From positions 1-60,664 of the forward strand of contig NZ_BSTN01000034.1 of the NCBI RefSeq assembly GCF_030269545.1: a stretch of 60,664 bases of DNA, read 5' to 3'. A program made the position numbers and the translations under genes. A model generated the notes under the pieces. That model worked only from the letters and a program-made list of their open reading frames with translations, had not been told where the DNA came from and did no database searches. Positions 25,498 through 34,486 of the stretch are shown piece after piece (the stretch's first letter is position 1; every line of letters begins with the position of its first letter). This DNA comes from Actinomadura sp. NBRC 104425 (GTDB lineage: Bacteria; Actinomycetota; Actinomycetes; Streptosporangiales; Streptosporangiaceae).

Positions 25498-25549
25498 TAA
25501 TTCTGCCGTCGATGTCGTGTCGGCGCCAGGGGCCCCGGGGCGGCGATGC

Positions 25550-25589
25550 GGAACGGGCCGCTCACCGGCTGCGGTGAGCGGCCCGTTCC
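25550..25589 (-). terminator. Strong hairpin after the enoyl-CoA hydratase gene
   Basis: GGAACGGGCCGCTCACCG at 25550-25567 pairs with its exact complement at 25572-25589 (18 bp, 4-base loop). It ends the four-gene minus-strand operon 25611-30556; no T-run. Confidence 0.7.
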
Positions 25590-25610
25590 CATGCGGTCGG
25601 CGGCCGGACG

Positions 25611-26381
25611 CTAGGACTCGGCGGGGCGGAAGCGCGGCGGGCGGCGTTCCATGAAGGCCCGCATGCCCTCCCTGGCCTCGGGAGCGCGGAAGCTGAGCGC
25701 CTGGGCGGTGGCCTCGGCCTCGACGGCCTGGGCGAAGGAGGCCTCGAAAGAGGCGTTGAGCGATTTCTTCATCATCGACAGCGCGACCGTCGGGCCGTCG
25801 GCCAGTCGGCGGGCCCACTCCCGCACGCCCTCGTCCAGTTCCTCGTCCGGCAGCACCCGGTTGACCAGGCCGATCCGCGCGGCCTCGGTGCCGGAGAGGC
25901 GGCGGGCGAAGAACACCAGTTCCTTGGCCTTGGCCAGCCCCACCAGGCGGGGCAGCGACCAGGATCCGCCCCCGTCGAGGGTCAGGCCGCGGTCGGCGAA
26001 GATCTCCCCGAGCACCGCGCTCTCCCCGGCGACGACCAGATCGCAGGCCAGCGCGAGGTTGCAGCCGAACCCGACCGCGGCACCGGCCACCTTGGCCAGC
26101 GTCGGCTTGGGCATCTCGTGCAGCAGCGTGACCACCCGGCCGACGCGGCGCATGAAGATGAACTCCTCCCGCCCCACCGACTCGGCCAGGTCCATGCCCG
26201 AGCAGAAGGAGCCGCCGGCGCCGGTCAGCACCACCACCCGGTCCTCGGGACGGCGCGCGATCTCCTCCAGTTCCCGGTTCAGTTCCTCGATCAGCGGCCA
26301 GGTGACGCCGTTCTTGCGCGCCGGCCGGTTGAGGGTCACGGTCACCACGCCGTCGGAGCGGTCGACGAGCAGGTCGGGCAT
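25611..26381 (-). CDS. Enoyl-CoA hydratase/isomerase (crotonase family)
   Basis: A 256-residue protein. NRPARKNGVTWPLIEELNRE, LTGAGGSFCSGMDL and GAAVGFGCNLALACDLVVAG are crotonase marks; SFCSGMDL forms the oxyanion hole. The usual first catalytic Glu position reads Asn (GFGCNLA), while FADRGLTLDGGGSWSLPRL has Asp-Gly-Gly-Gly, the pattern of PaaG-like isomerases/hydratases. It may therefore isomerise a double bond or hydrate a branched enoyl-CoA. ATG 26381 was chosen, with AAGGGA 6 bases upstream; ATG 26387 overlaps that site. Last gene of the operon. Confidence 0.85.
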   Translation of the reverse strand: MPDLLVDRSDGVVTVTLNRPARKNGVTWPLIEELNRELEEIARRPEDRVVVLTGAGGSFCSGMDLAESVGREEFIFMRRVGRVVTLLHEMPKPTLAKVAGAAVGFGCNLALACDLVVAGESAVLGEIFADRGLTLDGGGSWSLPRLVGLAKAKELVFFARRLSGTEAARIGLVNRVLPDEELDEGVREWARRLADGPTVALSMMKKSLNASFEASFAQAVEAEATAQALSFRAPEAREGMRAFMERRPPRFRPAES

Positions 26382-26433
26382 CGGCATTCCCTTGGTCGCT
26401 GTCAACTGGTCACTGTCAACCGGCTGGTCACCA

Positions 26434-28005
26434 TCAACCGGCGGCGGTGCCGCCGCCCGCGGGCGGTGCGGCATAGCGTTCCTTCAGCCGGTTCTTGTAG
26501 AGCTTTCCGTTGTCTCCGCGCGGCAGTGCGTCGGTGAAATCGACCGACCGCGGGCACTTGTAGTGCGCCAGCCGGTCCCGGCAGTAGGCGATCAGCTCGG
26601 CGGCCAGTTCCGGGCCCGCGGCGGCGTCGCGGGCGGCGACCACGACCGCCTTCACCGACTGGCCGTACTCCTCGTCGGGCACCCCGATCACCGCCACGTC
26701 CTCGACCTTGGGATGCACCGCCAGGACGTCCTCCGCCTCCTGCGGGTGGATGTTGACCCCGCCGGAGATGATCAGGTGGTCGCGCCGGCCGGTCAGGTAC
26801 AGGTAGCCCTCTTCGTCGAGGTAGCCGACGTCGCCGACCGTGCGCCACCCCCGCGGGTTCCCGGAGTCGCGTGTCTTGGCCGGGTCGCCCTGGTACTCGA
26901 ACGGCGCGGTGCCCTCGAACCACACCGTTCCCGGCCGGCCGGGCGGCAGTTCACGGCCGTCTTCGTCGGTGATGTGGATCGTGCCCCGCAGGGCCCGGCC
27001 GACCGAGGCGGGCCGGCGCAGCATCTCCTGCGGCCCGATGTGGCAGTTGCCGTAGCTCTCCGAGGCGCCGTACAGCTCGTGCAGCACCGGCCCCCACCAG
27101 TCCATGATGCGCAGCTTGAGCTCCGGTGGGCAGGGCGCGGCGCCGGTGATGGCCACCTTCAGGCTCGACAGGTCGAACCGCCGCCTGACCTCCTCGGGGA
27201 GGCGCAGCATGCGCTGCAGCATCGTCGGCACGAACTGGGCGTGGGTCACCCGGTACCGCTCGATCGCCTCCAGCGTCCGCACCGGATCGAACCGGCCCAT
27301 GCTGACGACGGTGCCGCCCAGCTGGGTGATCGCGAACACGAAACGGAACGGCGCGGTGTGGTAGGTCGGCGCGGGCGAGAGATAGACGGTATCGCCGTCG
27401 AACCCGAACAACTCGGTGTAGCCGCCCAGATGCGGCGGGGCGTCGGCGGGGTGGATGTCGCTCCCGGGGTGGCGGATGCCCTTGGGCGTCCCCGTCGTCC
27501 CCGAGCTGAACATCATCCGCCCGCCCAGGCGCTCGCGGGGCAGCGGGTCGTCCGGCATGGCGGCGAGCGAGGCGTGGTAGTCGTGGCAGCCGTCCGGCAG
27601 GTCGCCGCCCGGGTCCGCCCCGTCCTCGATGAGGAGGGTGAGCCGCAGGCCGGGGACGTGGCCGACGACCTCGCGCAGCGTCTGCCGACCGACCCCGCTG
27701 ATCAGCAGGGCGTCGGCGTCGGCGGCGCGCAGCAGCTGTACCATCTCCGCCGGCCCCAGGTGCCGGTTGACCGGCGCGCAGCAGCGACCCGAGCGGGCGA
27801 CCGCCCAAATCATCTCGGCCCATTCCAGCCGGTTCTCGCACACCACGGCGACGGTGGCGTCGGGGGCGAGCCCGTGGTGGTCCAGCACCCGGGCGAGCCG
27901 GATGGAACGCCGGTCGAGCTCGGCGTAGGTGATGCGCTCCCCGCCGCCCGCCATGATCATGGCCGGGTGGTCGGGCTTGGAGATGGCGTACTGTCCGGGG
28001 TACAC
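26434..28005 (-). CDS. Acyl-CoA synthetase (AMP-forming), copy 1
   Basis: A 523-residue ANL-superfamily ligase that makes an acyl-adenylate and then an acyl-CoA. Motifs: MMFSSGTTGTPKGIRHPG (phosphate loop), LYGASESYGNC, GWRTVGDVGYLDEEGYLYLT and the C-terminal NGKLYKNRLKE with the adenylation Lys. GTG 28005 follows GGAGGAGG. The two other family members here (28067, 42726) are clearly different in sequence, so they probably activate different acids. Co-transcribed with copy 2 (61 bases upstream) and the enoyl-CoA hydratase. Confidence 0.9.
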   Translation of the reverse strand: MYPGQYAISKPDHPAMIMAGGGERITYAELDRRSIRLARVLDHHGLAPDATVAVVCENRLEWAEMIWAVARSGRCCAPVNRHLGPAEMVQLLRAADADALLISGVGRQTLREVVGHVPGLRLTLLIEDGADPGGDLPDGCHDYHASLAAMPDDPLPRERLGGRMMFSSGTTGTPKGIRHPGSDIHPADAPPHLGGYTELFGFDGDTVYLSPAPTYHTAPFRFVFAITQLGGTVVSMGRFDPVRTLEAIERYRVTHAQFVPTMLQRMLRLPEEVRRRFDLSSLKVAITGAAPCPPELKLRIMDWWGPVLHELYGASESYGNCHIGPQEMLRRPASVGRALRGTIHITDEDGRELPPGRPGTVWFEGTAPFEYQGDPAKTRDSGNPRGWRTVGDVGYLDEEGYLYLTGRRDHLIISGGVNIHPQEAEDVLAVHPKVEDVAVIGVPDEEYGQSVKAVVVAARDAAAGPELAAELIAYCRDRLAHYKCPRSVDFTDALPRGDNGKLYKNRLKERYAAPPAGGGTAAG

Positions 28006-28066
28006 CGATCCTCCTCCGTCAGTTCGGGGGCCTGGCCCGCACTTCACCGCCGGTCGGTCCGCTCGG

Positions 28067-29602
28067 TCAGGAGGGGCCGCCCTCGGCCTGCAGGACCCAC
28101 TGCCTGATGCGGCGCTTGTCGAGCTTGCCCATGGCGCTGCGGGGCAGGGCGTCGGCGAACTCCACCGAGCGCGGGCACTTGTAGTGCGCCAGCCGGTCCC
28201 GGCAGTAGGCGAGCACCTCGGCGGGGTCCGGCGGGGCGGCCGGATCGCGGGGCACCACGACGGCCTTCAGCTCCTCGCCCATCTCGGGGTTCGGCACGCC
28301 GACGCAGGCGGCCTCGGCAATCTGCGGATGGTTGGCCAGCACCAGCTCCGACTCGGCCGGATAGATGTTGACCCCGCCCGAGACGATCATGTCGGAGAAC
28401 CGGTCGGTGATGTAGACGTACCCGTCGTCGTCGATGTAGCCGATCTCCCCCAGCGTGAAGACGCCGGGTTCGAGGTGGACGCTGCGCTGCTTGTCGGGCG
28501 CGTTGTGGTAGCGGATGCCCCGGCCGGTGGTGTCGCGGAAGTACAGGCGTCCCTCGGTGCCGGGCGGGAGCGGCCTGCCGTGCTCGTCGACCACCAGCCC
28601 CTCGAACGGCGGGATGGGCCTGCCGACCGACCCGGGGTGGGCCAGCCACTCCTTGGCGCTGATGAGGCAGGTGGTGCCGACCTCGCTGGCGCCGTAGCTC
28701 TCCCAGATGACCTCGCCCCACCAGTCGATCATGGCCCGTTTGACGTCCGCGGGGCACTTGGAGCCGACCTGGAGCACATAACGCAGGGACGACAGGTCGT
28801 AGCGCTCCTTGACCTCGGCGGGCAGGGCCAGCATGCGGATGAAGTGCGTGGGCACCATGACGGCGCTGCCGATGCGGTGGCGGTCGATCGCCGCCAGGAC
28901 GGTCTCGGCGTCGAACCTGCCGAGCACGGTCACCGGGGCCCCGCCGATGAACAGCCGGGTGCCGACCAGCGGGCCGCTGTGGTACATCGGGCCGACGATC
29001 AGGTGCGGCCCGTACTCCAGCCAGCGGTTGGTGCCCAGCCGTTCGACGTGCTCGGCGATGTCGGCGCCGCCGACGAACGAGGTGGGCGGCAATGGCGTGC
29101 CCTTGGGGCGGCCGGTGGTGCCGGAGGTGTACACCAGCGACGGCAGGGGCTCGAAGTCCACGGGCGGCTTCCGGTCGCCGGCCGCCGCCAGCCACTGCTG
29201 CCACGGCTCGGCTCCCTGGACGGCCGCGCCGCGCGCCACGACCAGCGGCACGCCGGCCTGCCGGGCCGCCTCGACCGCGCGTTCGGCGGTGGCGGCGTCG
29301 GCGAGCACCAGGCTGGTCTCCGAGTCGCGCAGGATGTAGGCCGCCTCTTCGGCGGTCAGATGGAAGTTGACCGGTACGGCCGAGCAGCCGGCGAGCGTCA
29401 CGGCGACGTAGCACAGCAGCGTCTCGGCGGAGTTCTCGGCGAACACCGCGACCCGGCGGGAGGGGCCGAGTTCGGCGCCCAGGATGCCGTTGACGATGCG
29501 TACCAGCAGCCGGTCGACCTCCTGCCAGGTCAGCTCCCGCTCGGCATCGCGCAACGCGATCTGTCCGGGACGTCGCCCGGCCAACTCGGCCGCGAAGGTC
29601 AT
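28067..29602 (-). CDS. Acyl-CoA synthetase (AMP-forming), copy 2
   Basis: A 511-residue ligase. LVYTSGTTGRPKGTPLPP, WESYGASEVGTTCL, VFTLGEIGYIDDDGYVYITD and SAMGKLDKRRIRQW give the full set of ANL motifs, including the swinging-domain hinge Asp in ITDRFSD and the Lys near the end. The tail-region YCRDRLAHYKCPRSVEFADA is nearly the same as in copy 1 (YCRDRLAHYKCPRSVDFTDA), so the two arose by duplication. It lies 109 bases after the MaoC-type gene. Confidence 0.9.
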   Translation of the reverse strand: MTFAAELAGRRPGQIALRDAERELTWQEVDRLLVRIVNGILGAELGPSRRVAVFAENSAETLLCYVAVTLAGCSAVPVNFHLTAEEAAYILRDSETSLVLADAATAERAVEAARQAGVPLVVARGAAVQGAEPWQQWLAAAGDRKPPVDFEPLPSLVYTSGTTGRPKGTPLPPTSFVGGADIAEHVERLGTNRWLEYGPHLIVGPMYHSGPLVGTRLFIGGAPVTVLGRFDAETVLAAIDRHRIGSAVMVPTHFIRMLALPAEVKERYDLSSLRYVLQVGSKCPADVKRAMIDWWGEVIWESYGASEVGTTCLISAKEWLAHPGSVGRPIPPFEGLVVDEHGRPLPPGTEGRLYFRDTTGRGIRYHNAPDKQRSVHLEPGVFTLGEIGYIDDDGYVYITDRFSDMIVSGGVNIYPAESELVLANHPQIAEAACVGVPNPEMGEELKAVVVPRDPAAPPDPAEVLAYCRDRLAHYKCPRSVEFADALPRSAMGKLDKRRIRQWVLQAEGGPS

Positions 29603-29710
29603 CGCCCATCACCTCGTCGATCAGTCACACCGGATGTGAGGTCATCCGCCCGGAGCCCCCCGCCCGGCCACGGGTTCCGGGCGGGACCACCTGCGGTCGT
29701 CGTGCCGGTC

Positions 29711-30556
29711 TCAGGAGCCGGCCAGGGTGCACCGGCCGTTGGTGAGCACCACCGTGCCATCGTCCTTGCGGGTGCGGAACAGCGCCTGGTCCTCGGCGGT
29801 CCGCCAGATGTCGATGTGCAGCGTGTCGCCGGGCAGGACAGGGGCCGCAAAGCGGGCGTCCATGCCGCGCAGCCTGGCCACGTCCCCTTCGGCCACGGTG
29901 TGCAGCAGCGCGCGGCCGGTGAACCCGTAGGTGCACAGCCCGTGCAGGATCGGCCGCTCGAAACCGGCCCGCCGGGCGAACGCCGGGTCGGAGTGCAGCG
30001 GGTTGTGGTCGCCGCACAGCCGGTACAGCAACGCCTGCTCGGGCCGGGTCCGGTAGGTGACCACGTGGTCGGGCTCCCGGTCGGGGGTCTGCCAGGACGG
30101 GCTGGGCCCGCGGTCGCCTCCCCAGCCGCCCGCGCCCCCGATGAACAGGGCCGAGCGGGTGCGGAAGAGGACCTCGCCGCTGTCCTCGTCGACCGACTCG
30201 GACTCGGTCACCACCAGCGCGGCCTTGCCCTTGTCGAACATGTCGGCGATCCGGGTGGTGGTCAGCACGGCTCCCTCGGGCGGGATCGGCCGCAGCACCT
30301 GCACCCCCTGCTCGGCGTGCACCAGTTTCGCCCAGTCGAAGGTGCCGAACTTCTTGAAGATCGCCGGGTCGGTGCTGAGCACGACCGGGTAGGTGGGCAG
30401 CACCTGCTGCGGCACGCCGGCGGTGTTCTCCGTGGTGAACGCCAGTTCGTCGGCACCGGCGCCCACCGCCAGTGCGTACAGCATGCAGTCGTCGGCCTGC
30501 CATACCGTACGGCGTGGCCCGCTTTCGGCGCCGACCGCCGTGGGATCCAGTGGCAT
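29711..30556 (-). CDS. MaoC-type enoyl-CoA hydratase 2 (double hot-dog)
   Basis: A 281-residue protein. The C-terminal hot-dog has the hydratase-2 motif LYRLCGDHNPLHSDPAFARR followed by PILHGLCTYGFTGRALLH; Asp and His of D-x-NPLH-D are catalytic. The N-terminal half is a second, non-catalytic hot-dog (VLPTYPVVLSTDPAIFKKFG). It turns trans-2-enoyl-CoA into (R)-3-hydroxyacyl-CoA, as in peroxisomal MFE-2 and mycobacterial ChsH3/HtdZ-like proteins. ATG 30556 follows AAGGGGG. First gene of the operon, 67 bases downstream of an operator-like motif. Confidence 0.88.
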   Translation of the reverse strand: MPLDPTAVGAESGPRRTVWQADDCMLYALAVGAGADELAFTTENTAGVPQQVLPTYPVVLSTDPAIFKKFGTFDWAKLVHAEQGVQVLRPIPPEGAVLTTTRIADMFDKGKAALVVTESESVDEDSGEVLFRTRSALFIGGAGGWGGDRGPSPSWQTPDREPDHVVTYRTRPEQALLYRLCGDHNPLHSDPAFARRAGFERPILHGLCTYGFTGRALLHTVAEGDVARLRGMDARFAAPVLPGDTLHIDIWRTAEDQALFRTRKDDGTVVLTNGRCTLAGS

Positions 30557-30622
30557 CGCAACCCCCTTCAGCGCCCGTGGGCCGCACACGGCCACCCATG
30601 GGCTCTTCCGGACCGAGATAAT

Positions 30623-30638
30623 ACTCTATCACTAGATA
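30623..30638. promoter_or_regulatory. Operator-like palindrome upstream of the MaoC operon
   Basis: ACTCTA-TCAC-TAGATA: left half perfect, right half 4 of 6. The first 14 bases equal those of the copy at 25467. A further half-site TAGAGT is at 30648-30653. Confidence 0.6.
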
Positions 30639-30653
30639 ATCGTGCAATAGAGT

Positions 30654-31359
30654 TTATGGGTGGTCAGACCGCCCGCCGCCACAGCGCCCAGGGCCACCCG
30701 TGCCGGGCGACGATCGCCTCGCCCACCCTCCCGGCGCGGGCCGCCGTAAAGCCGTTCTCGACCACGTCACGCCCTCATCCGGTCGGCCTGCGGCCGGCGC
30801 CGTGCGACGGTCCGCGCCGGGCGGACCGCGGGCCTTGGTCGGAACACCGCGATCGGGACCCGGGCGGGCGGATCACCATGGCGAGCCGCCCGCCTCAAAA
30901 GCAATCGAACGGCAATCAAATCTATAGATATATATTAGATCAATCAAGATTAGCTTTCAGATCGACTCGCCTTCTCGACCGGCGGCAGCCGGTCGCCTCC
31001 CCGGTCGCAGCGGCAACGTTCCGGCCCTCTGCGCCCGATCCTTGACCTAGACACCATGTCTATCGACAATCGAGCACTAGATAAATAGGGAGCCGTATCC
31101 GTCCGCCGTGCACAGCCCCCGCGGTCTTCGCGCCGGTGCCGAGAAGGTCCCTGCGCCGGTTCGTCCCGGCCATGGCGGCGGACGGCGTGATCGCCTCGCC
31201 GCCGCGGCCGTACCCGACGCCCGGACGGCGGCCCGGCGGCCGGGACCCGCCGGCTCCACCTCCGCCCCACCCACGACCGAGGGAGTTGATCGTGCCGAAC
31301 GCACTTGTGACCAGGGCCGACCTGCCCGCCGCACCGACGGCCCCTTCCGGAGGCGCGCG
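30654..31359. other. Long intergenic region between divergent operons
   Basis: About 700 bases without an intact gene. On the minus strand 30664-30780 encodes VVENGFTAARAGRVGEAIVA followed by RHGWPWALWRRAV and a stop, which looks like a protein tail of unknown family. AT-rich patches lie at 30910-30960 and 31045-31090; the second holds the weak motif AATCGA-GCAC-TAGATA (31068-31083) and the inverted repeat TAGACA-CCA-TGTCTA (31048-31062). Confidence 0.4.
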
Positions 31360-32226
31360 ATGACGGCGGCCGTCCCCGCACCGTTCCGGCTCGACGGGCA
31401 GGTCGCGCTGGTCACCGGCGGCTCGAAGGGCATCGGCCTGGCGATCTGCCGGGCGATGTGCGCGGCGGGCGCCGCGGTGGTGCTGTGCGGGCGGGACGCC
31501 GAGCGCGGCGAGGCCGCCGCCGAGCAGCTCGCCGACGTCGGCGAGGCCGGATTCTTCCGGGCCGACGTCACCGTCGAAGAGGACGTCACCGCGCTCGTCG
31601 AGCATGTGGTGTCGCGGTATGGCGGCCTGTCGGTGCTGGTCAACAACGCCGGGCCGACCGACCTGCTGCACAGCCGCGATGTCGACGGCCCGGCCGGGCG
31701 GATCGAGCCCGGCAACTGGGACCGGGTGCTGCGGACCACGCTCACCAGCGCGTTCCTGCTCACCCGGACCGCGCTGGAGCCGATGGTCGCCGCCGGCGGC
31801 GGGGCCATCGTCAACATCTCCTCCATCGCGGCGCACCTGGCCATGCCCGGGTTCGACGCCTACTCGGCGGGCAAGGGCGGCCTGGAGTCCTTCACCCGTT
31901 CGGTCGCCTGGGGGTACGCCCACCTGGGCGTGCGCTGCAACGCCATCCGCGTCGGGAGCATCCAGACCGACCACGGCGGCGGCAAGGACGCCATGGTCGG
32001 CGGGCTGACGCCGACGGATCTGCGGCGCGATGCGCAGGACCGGCGGGCGGCACCGCCGGCTCCCGGCCGTCCCGAGGACGTCGCGTACGCCGCGCTGTAT
32101 CTGGCCTCCCCCCAGGCCCGGTACGTGACCGGAGCCGTCCTGCCCGTCGACGGCGGGCTGTCGTGCCGCTCGCTCATGCCCTGGCAGACACCGCTCCCCG
32201 AGTATCCGGCGGAGCGGGCCGGCTGA
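31360..32226 (+). CDS. SDR oxidoreductase
   Basis: A 288-residue NAD(P)-dependent short-chain dehydrogenase. VALVTGGSKGIGLAICRAMC binds the cofactor, LSVLVNNAGPTDLLH follows, and AIVNISSIAAHLAMPGFDAY with SAGKGG gives the catalytic Ser-Tyr-Lys. A 12-residue insertion (HSRDVDGPAGRIEPGNWDRV region) and the C-terminal tail SCRSLMPWQTPLPEYP are unusual and may shape the substrate pocket. The only plus-strand gene between 18.4 and 45.6 kb; it is closed by a strong terminator. Confidence 0.88.
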   Translation: MTAAVPAPFRLDGQVALVTGGSKGIGLAICRAMCAAGAAVVLCGRDAERGEAAAEQLADVGEAGFFRADVTVEEDVTALVEHVVSRYGGLSVLVNNAGPTDLLHSRDVDGPAGRIEPGNWDRVLRTTLTSAFLLTRTALEPMVAAGGGAIVNISSIAAHLAMPGFDAYSAGKGGLESFTRSVAWGYAHLGVRCNAIRVGSIQTDHGGGKDAMVGGLTPTDLRRDAQDRRAAPPAPGRPEDVAYAALYLASPQARYVTGAVLPVDGGLSCRSLMPWQTPLPEYPAERAG

Positions 32227-32244
32227 AGGGTTTCGAGGCGACAA

Positions 32245-32293
32245 ACACCGGGGTCGGGATCTCGGCGGGGAATCGAGATCCCGACCCCGGTGT
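32245..32293 (+). terminator. Strong intrinsic terminator
   Basis: ACACCGGGGTCGGGATCTCG at 32245-32264 pairs with its exact complement at 32274-32293 (20 bp). A second hairpin, CCGCCCGGCC...GGCCGGGCGG, follows at about 32302-32325 and may stop the converging dikinase-type gene. Confidence 0.85.
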
Positions 32294-32470
32294 CATGTGC
32301 ACCGCCCGGCCAGCGGGGCCGGGCGGGCAAGGGCTCGGTGAACCTTCTCAACCTGTGGTTTCCGGGAACCTCGGACGGGAGCCCCGACGGCGGGCGGCCT
32401 CGTGCCGCCCCAGGTCACGCCGCCGCTCCCGACTGCGACACCCCCTGCGGAAGGGCAGGTTGGGAAAGGT

Positions 32471-34210
32471 TCAGTGCACGGTGACCGTTCCGGTGGTCCC
32501 GTCGACGGTCAGCATGGTGCCGTTCTTGATGCGCTTGGTGGCGTGCCGCACCCCCAGGACGCACGGGATGCCCAGCTCACGGCTGACGATCGCGGCGTGG
32601 CTCAGCGTCGACCCGATGTTGACCACCACGGCGCTCGCCGAGGAGAACAGCGGGGTCCAGCCCGGGTCCGTCATGGGCGCGACGAGGATCTCGCCCGGCT
32701 CCAGGTCGGTGGCCTCGGCCGGGTCGTTGATGATCCGGGCCGGTCCGGTGGCCATCCCCGGGCAGGCCGCCAGCCCGGTGAGGACGTCCCCGGGCCGGGC
32801 GACCGCCACCGCCGGGTCCTTCTTCTTGGGCCAGGTGGTGACGGGCGGGATCTGGCCGTCGATGATGAACGGCGGCTCCAGCTCCGACAGCGCGTGGTAC
32901 CACTCCCACCGCTCGGCGATGGTCTGCCGGAACGAGGCGGGGTCGGCCACCAGGGCGTCCAGCTCGTCCTCGCGGACCATGGTGATGTCCTCGATGCGGT
33001 CGAAGTGCCCGGCGGCCACGTAGCGGCGGCCCAGCTCCACCATGGGCAGCCGGGCCTCGTGCAGCACCCGGACAGTGTTGCTCTTGCTGAGCTCGCGCGC
33101 CTGCATGAAGACGATGACCGAGCGCATGACGGCGTCGAAACGGCCCAGCTGCTCGGGGTCGGCCGCCAGCTTCTGGCGCACCTGCTCGGTCAGCCGCTCA
33201 CGCTCGGCGCGCAGCCGCCGGGACTGCTGCTCCGGCTCCCGGTCGGCCGGCTGCAGCCGCAGCCGGTCGATCAGGCCCAGCGGGATCTCCGGGTGCGTCT
33301 CCCACGTCGCCGGGGCCGCCTCCCACTCCACGGTCGAGCGCGAGCCGAACTCGTAGATGAACTCCTCGAAGGCGGTCAGGAACTCGGCGCAGGCCGGCGC
33401 CGAGCCGGAGCGGATCCGCTCCAGCAGCCCGTCCACACCGGCGTCGAAGGCGGCCGTCAGCTCCGGCGAGGCCGCGACCATGCGCCCCAGCCGCCACATC
33501 GCCTGCGTCGGCGCGGCCGAGGCGATGTTGCCCAGGCCGCCGAGCAGGCGCACCACCAGCGTGGGGTCGCCCAGGGGTGCCAGCGCATCCTCGAGGGCGC
33601 CGGTGACCACGGAGGATTCATAGATCATCTTCAGGTGCCTGCGCAGTATCCCGGCATAGGGGCCCGCCATGATGGCGCGCTGCCGGGCCACCAGGTCCGC
33701 GTTCGACAACGTCGCGAAGTCGGGGCGTTCGGCGCGCAGCCGTGCCGCGGTACGGGCGTCCTCCTCGATGTCGGGGCGGGACTCGGTGGACAGGACCTGC
33801 TGCACGCTGCGCAGGATGCGCTCGGTGAAGTGGGGGGCGTCGTCGTCGGGGTGCGGCACGTAGGGCGGCGCGTCGTGGTTGTCGCCCAGGTAGGTGCGGT
33901 CCATCAGCTCGGGGCTGCCGCCCGGCATCCGGACACCGAAGACGCGGAGGTTGGACAGGTTGAGGTACACGTAGCCGTGGACCATCCCCTGGATATCGAT
34001 CACGTCGGACCGGAACTCCTCCTCGTCGAAGGCGCCGAACTCCACCAGCGCCTTCTTCCACTCGCGCTCCGCCGGCAGGCCACCGACCATGCTCCAGAAC
34101 AGGGGCGTGGCCACGTTGGGCGTGACCTCCCCGACGTTGGCGCGGGTGTAGACGGGGTAACGGGTGCTGAGCGGGCTGTCCACGACCCAGGGACGCGAGA
34201 TGTCAACCAT
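32471..34210 (-). CDS. Dikinase-type protein with phosphohistidine domain but no ATP-grasp domain
   Basis: A 579-residue protein from ATG 34210 (MVDISRPWVVDSPLSTRYPV). About 470 residues are helical and resemble the central part of rifampin-phosphotransferase-like enzymes; the last 105 are the mobile phosphohistidine domain, with LEPGEILVAPMTDPGWTPLF and NIGSTLSHAAIVSRELGIPC, where His carries phosphate. No VRSSA-type ATP-grasp block is present, so it needs a partner to be phosphorylated. The architecture recalls the 70-kDa subunit of phenylphosphate synthase, which pairs with a separate ATP-binding subunit. The nearest ATP-grasp proteins are at 2440 and 48079. A deleted copy lies at 9676. 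Confidence 0.75.
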   Translation of the reverse strand: MVDISRPWVVDSPLSTRYPVYTRANVGEVTPNVATPLFWSMVGGLPAEREWKKALVEFGAFDEEEFRSDVIDIQGMVHGYVYLNLSNLRVFGVRMPGGSPELMDRTYLGDNHDAPPYVPHPDDDAPHFTERILRSVQQVLSTESRPDIEEDARTAARLRAERPDFATLSNADLVARQRAIMAGPYAGILRRHLKMIYESSVVTGALEDALAPLGDPTLVVRLLGGLGNIASAAPTQAMWRLGRMVAASPELTAAFDAGVDGLLERIRSGSAPACAEFLTAFEEFIYEFGSRSTVEWEAAPATWETHPEIPLGLIDRLRLQPADREPEQQSRRLRAERERLTEQVRQKLAADPEQLGRFDAVMRSVIVFMQARELSKSNTVRVLHEARLPMVELGRRYVAAGHFDRIEDITMVREDELDALVADPASFRQTIAERWEWYHALSELEPPFIIDGQIPPVTTWPKKKDPAVAVARPGDVLTGLAACPGMATGPARIINDPAEATDLEPGEILVAPMTDPGWTPLFSSASAVVVNIGSTLSHAAIVSRELGIPCVLGVRHATKRIKNGTMLTVDGTTGTVTVH

Positions 34211-34255
34211 GATCATCCTCCTCGGTGTGTGATGTACCTTACATTGGCGATCTAC

Positions 34256-34271
34256 TATCGATCAATAGACC
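34256..34271. promoter_or_regulatory. Operator-like palindrome upstream of the dikinase-type gene
   Basis: TATCGA-TCAA-TAGACC matches the consensus at 8 of 12 half-site bases and lies 46 bases upstream of the start at 34210. Confidence 0.45.
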
Positions 34272-34336
34272 TTTGGAGGGTGGTTCAGCAGCGCGTCCCG
34301 GCGGAGGAAGACGGGGTGCAGCGGCCAGCGGAGGGC

Positions 34337-34374
34337 CCGTCGGCCCGCTCGGCATGGGCCGGGCGGGCCGACGG
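34337..34374 (-). terminator. Hairpin after the NTF2-like gene
   Basis: CCGTCGGCCCGC at 34337-34348 pairs with GCGGGCCGACGG at 34363-34374. It separates the NTF2-like gene from the dikinase-type promoter. Confidence 0.55.
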
Positions 34375-34486
34375 CGGCCGGACAGGACACCTGCCCGCGA
34401 ACACACGGAGATCAAGGGACCGCCAAAGGCCGGACGGTCTGGGGCCCGCAGTCCGGGCGACGCCTGCGCTTTCTCTTAAATGACTT

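Noticed and set aside
27929..31045. A plus-strand open frame of over 1000 codons opposite the acyl-CoA synthetases
   Set aside because: It is antisense to three clearly conserved genes, has no domain and consists of low-complexity GPRH-rich sequence. In very GC-rich DNA long open antisense frames arise by codon bias.
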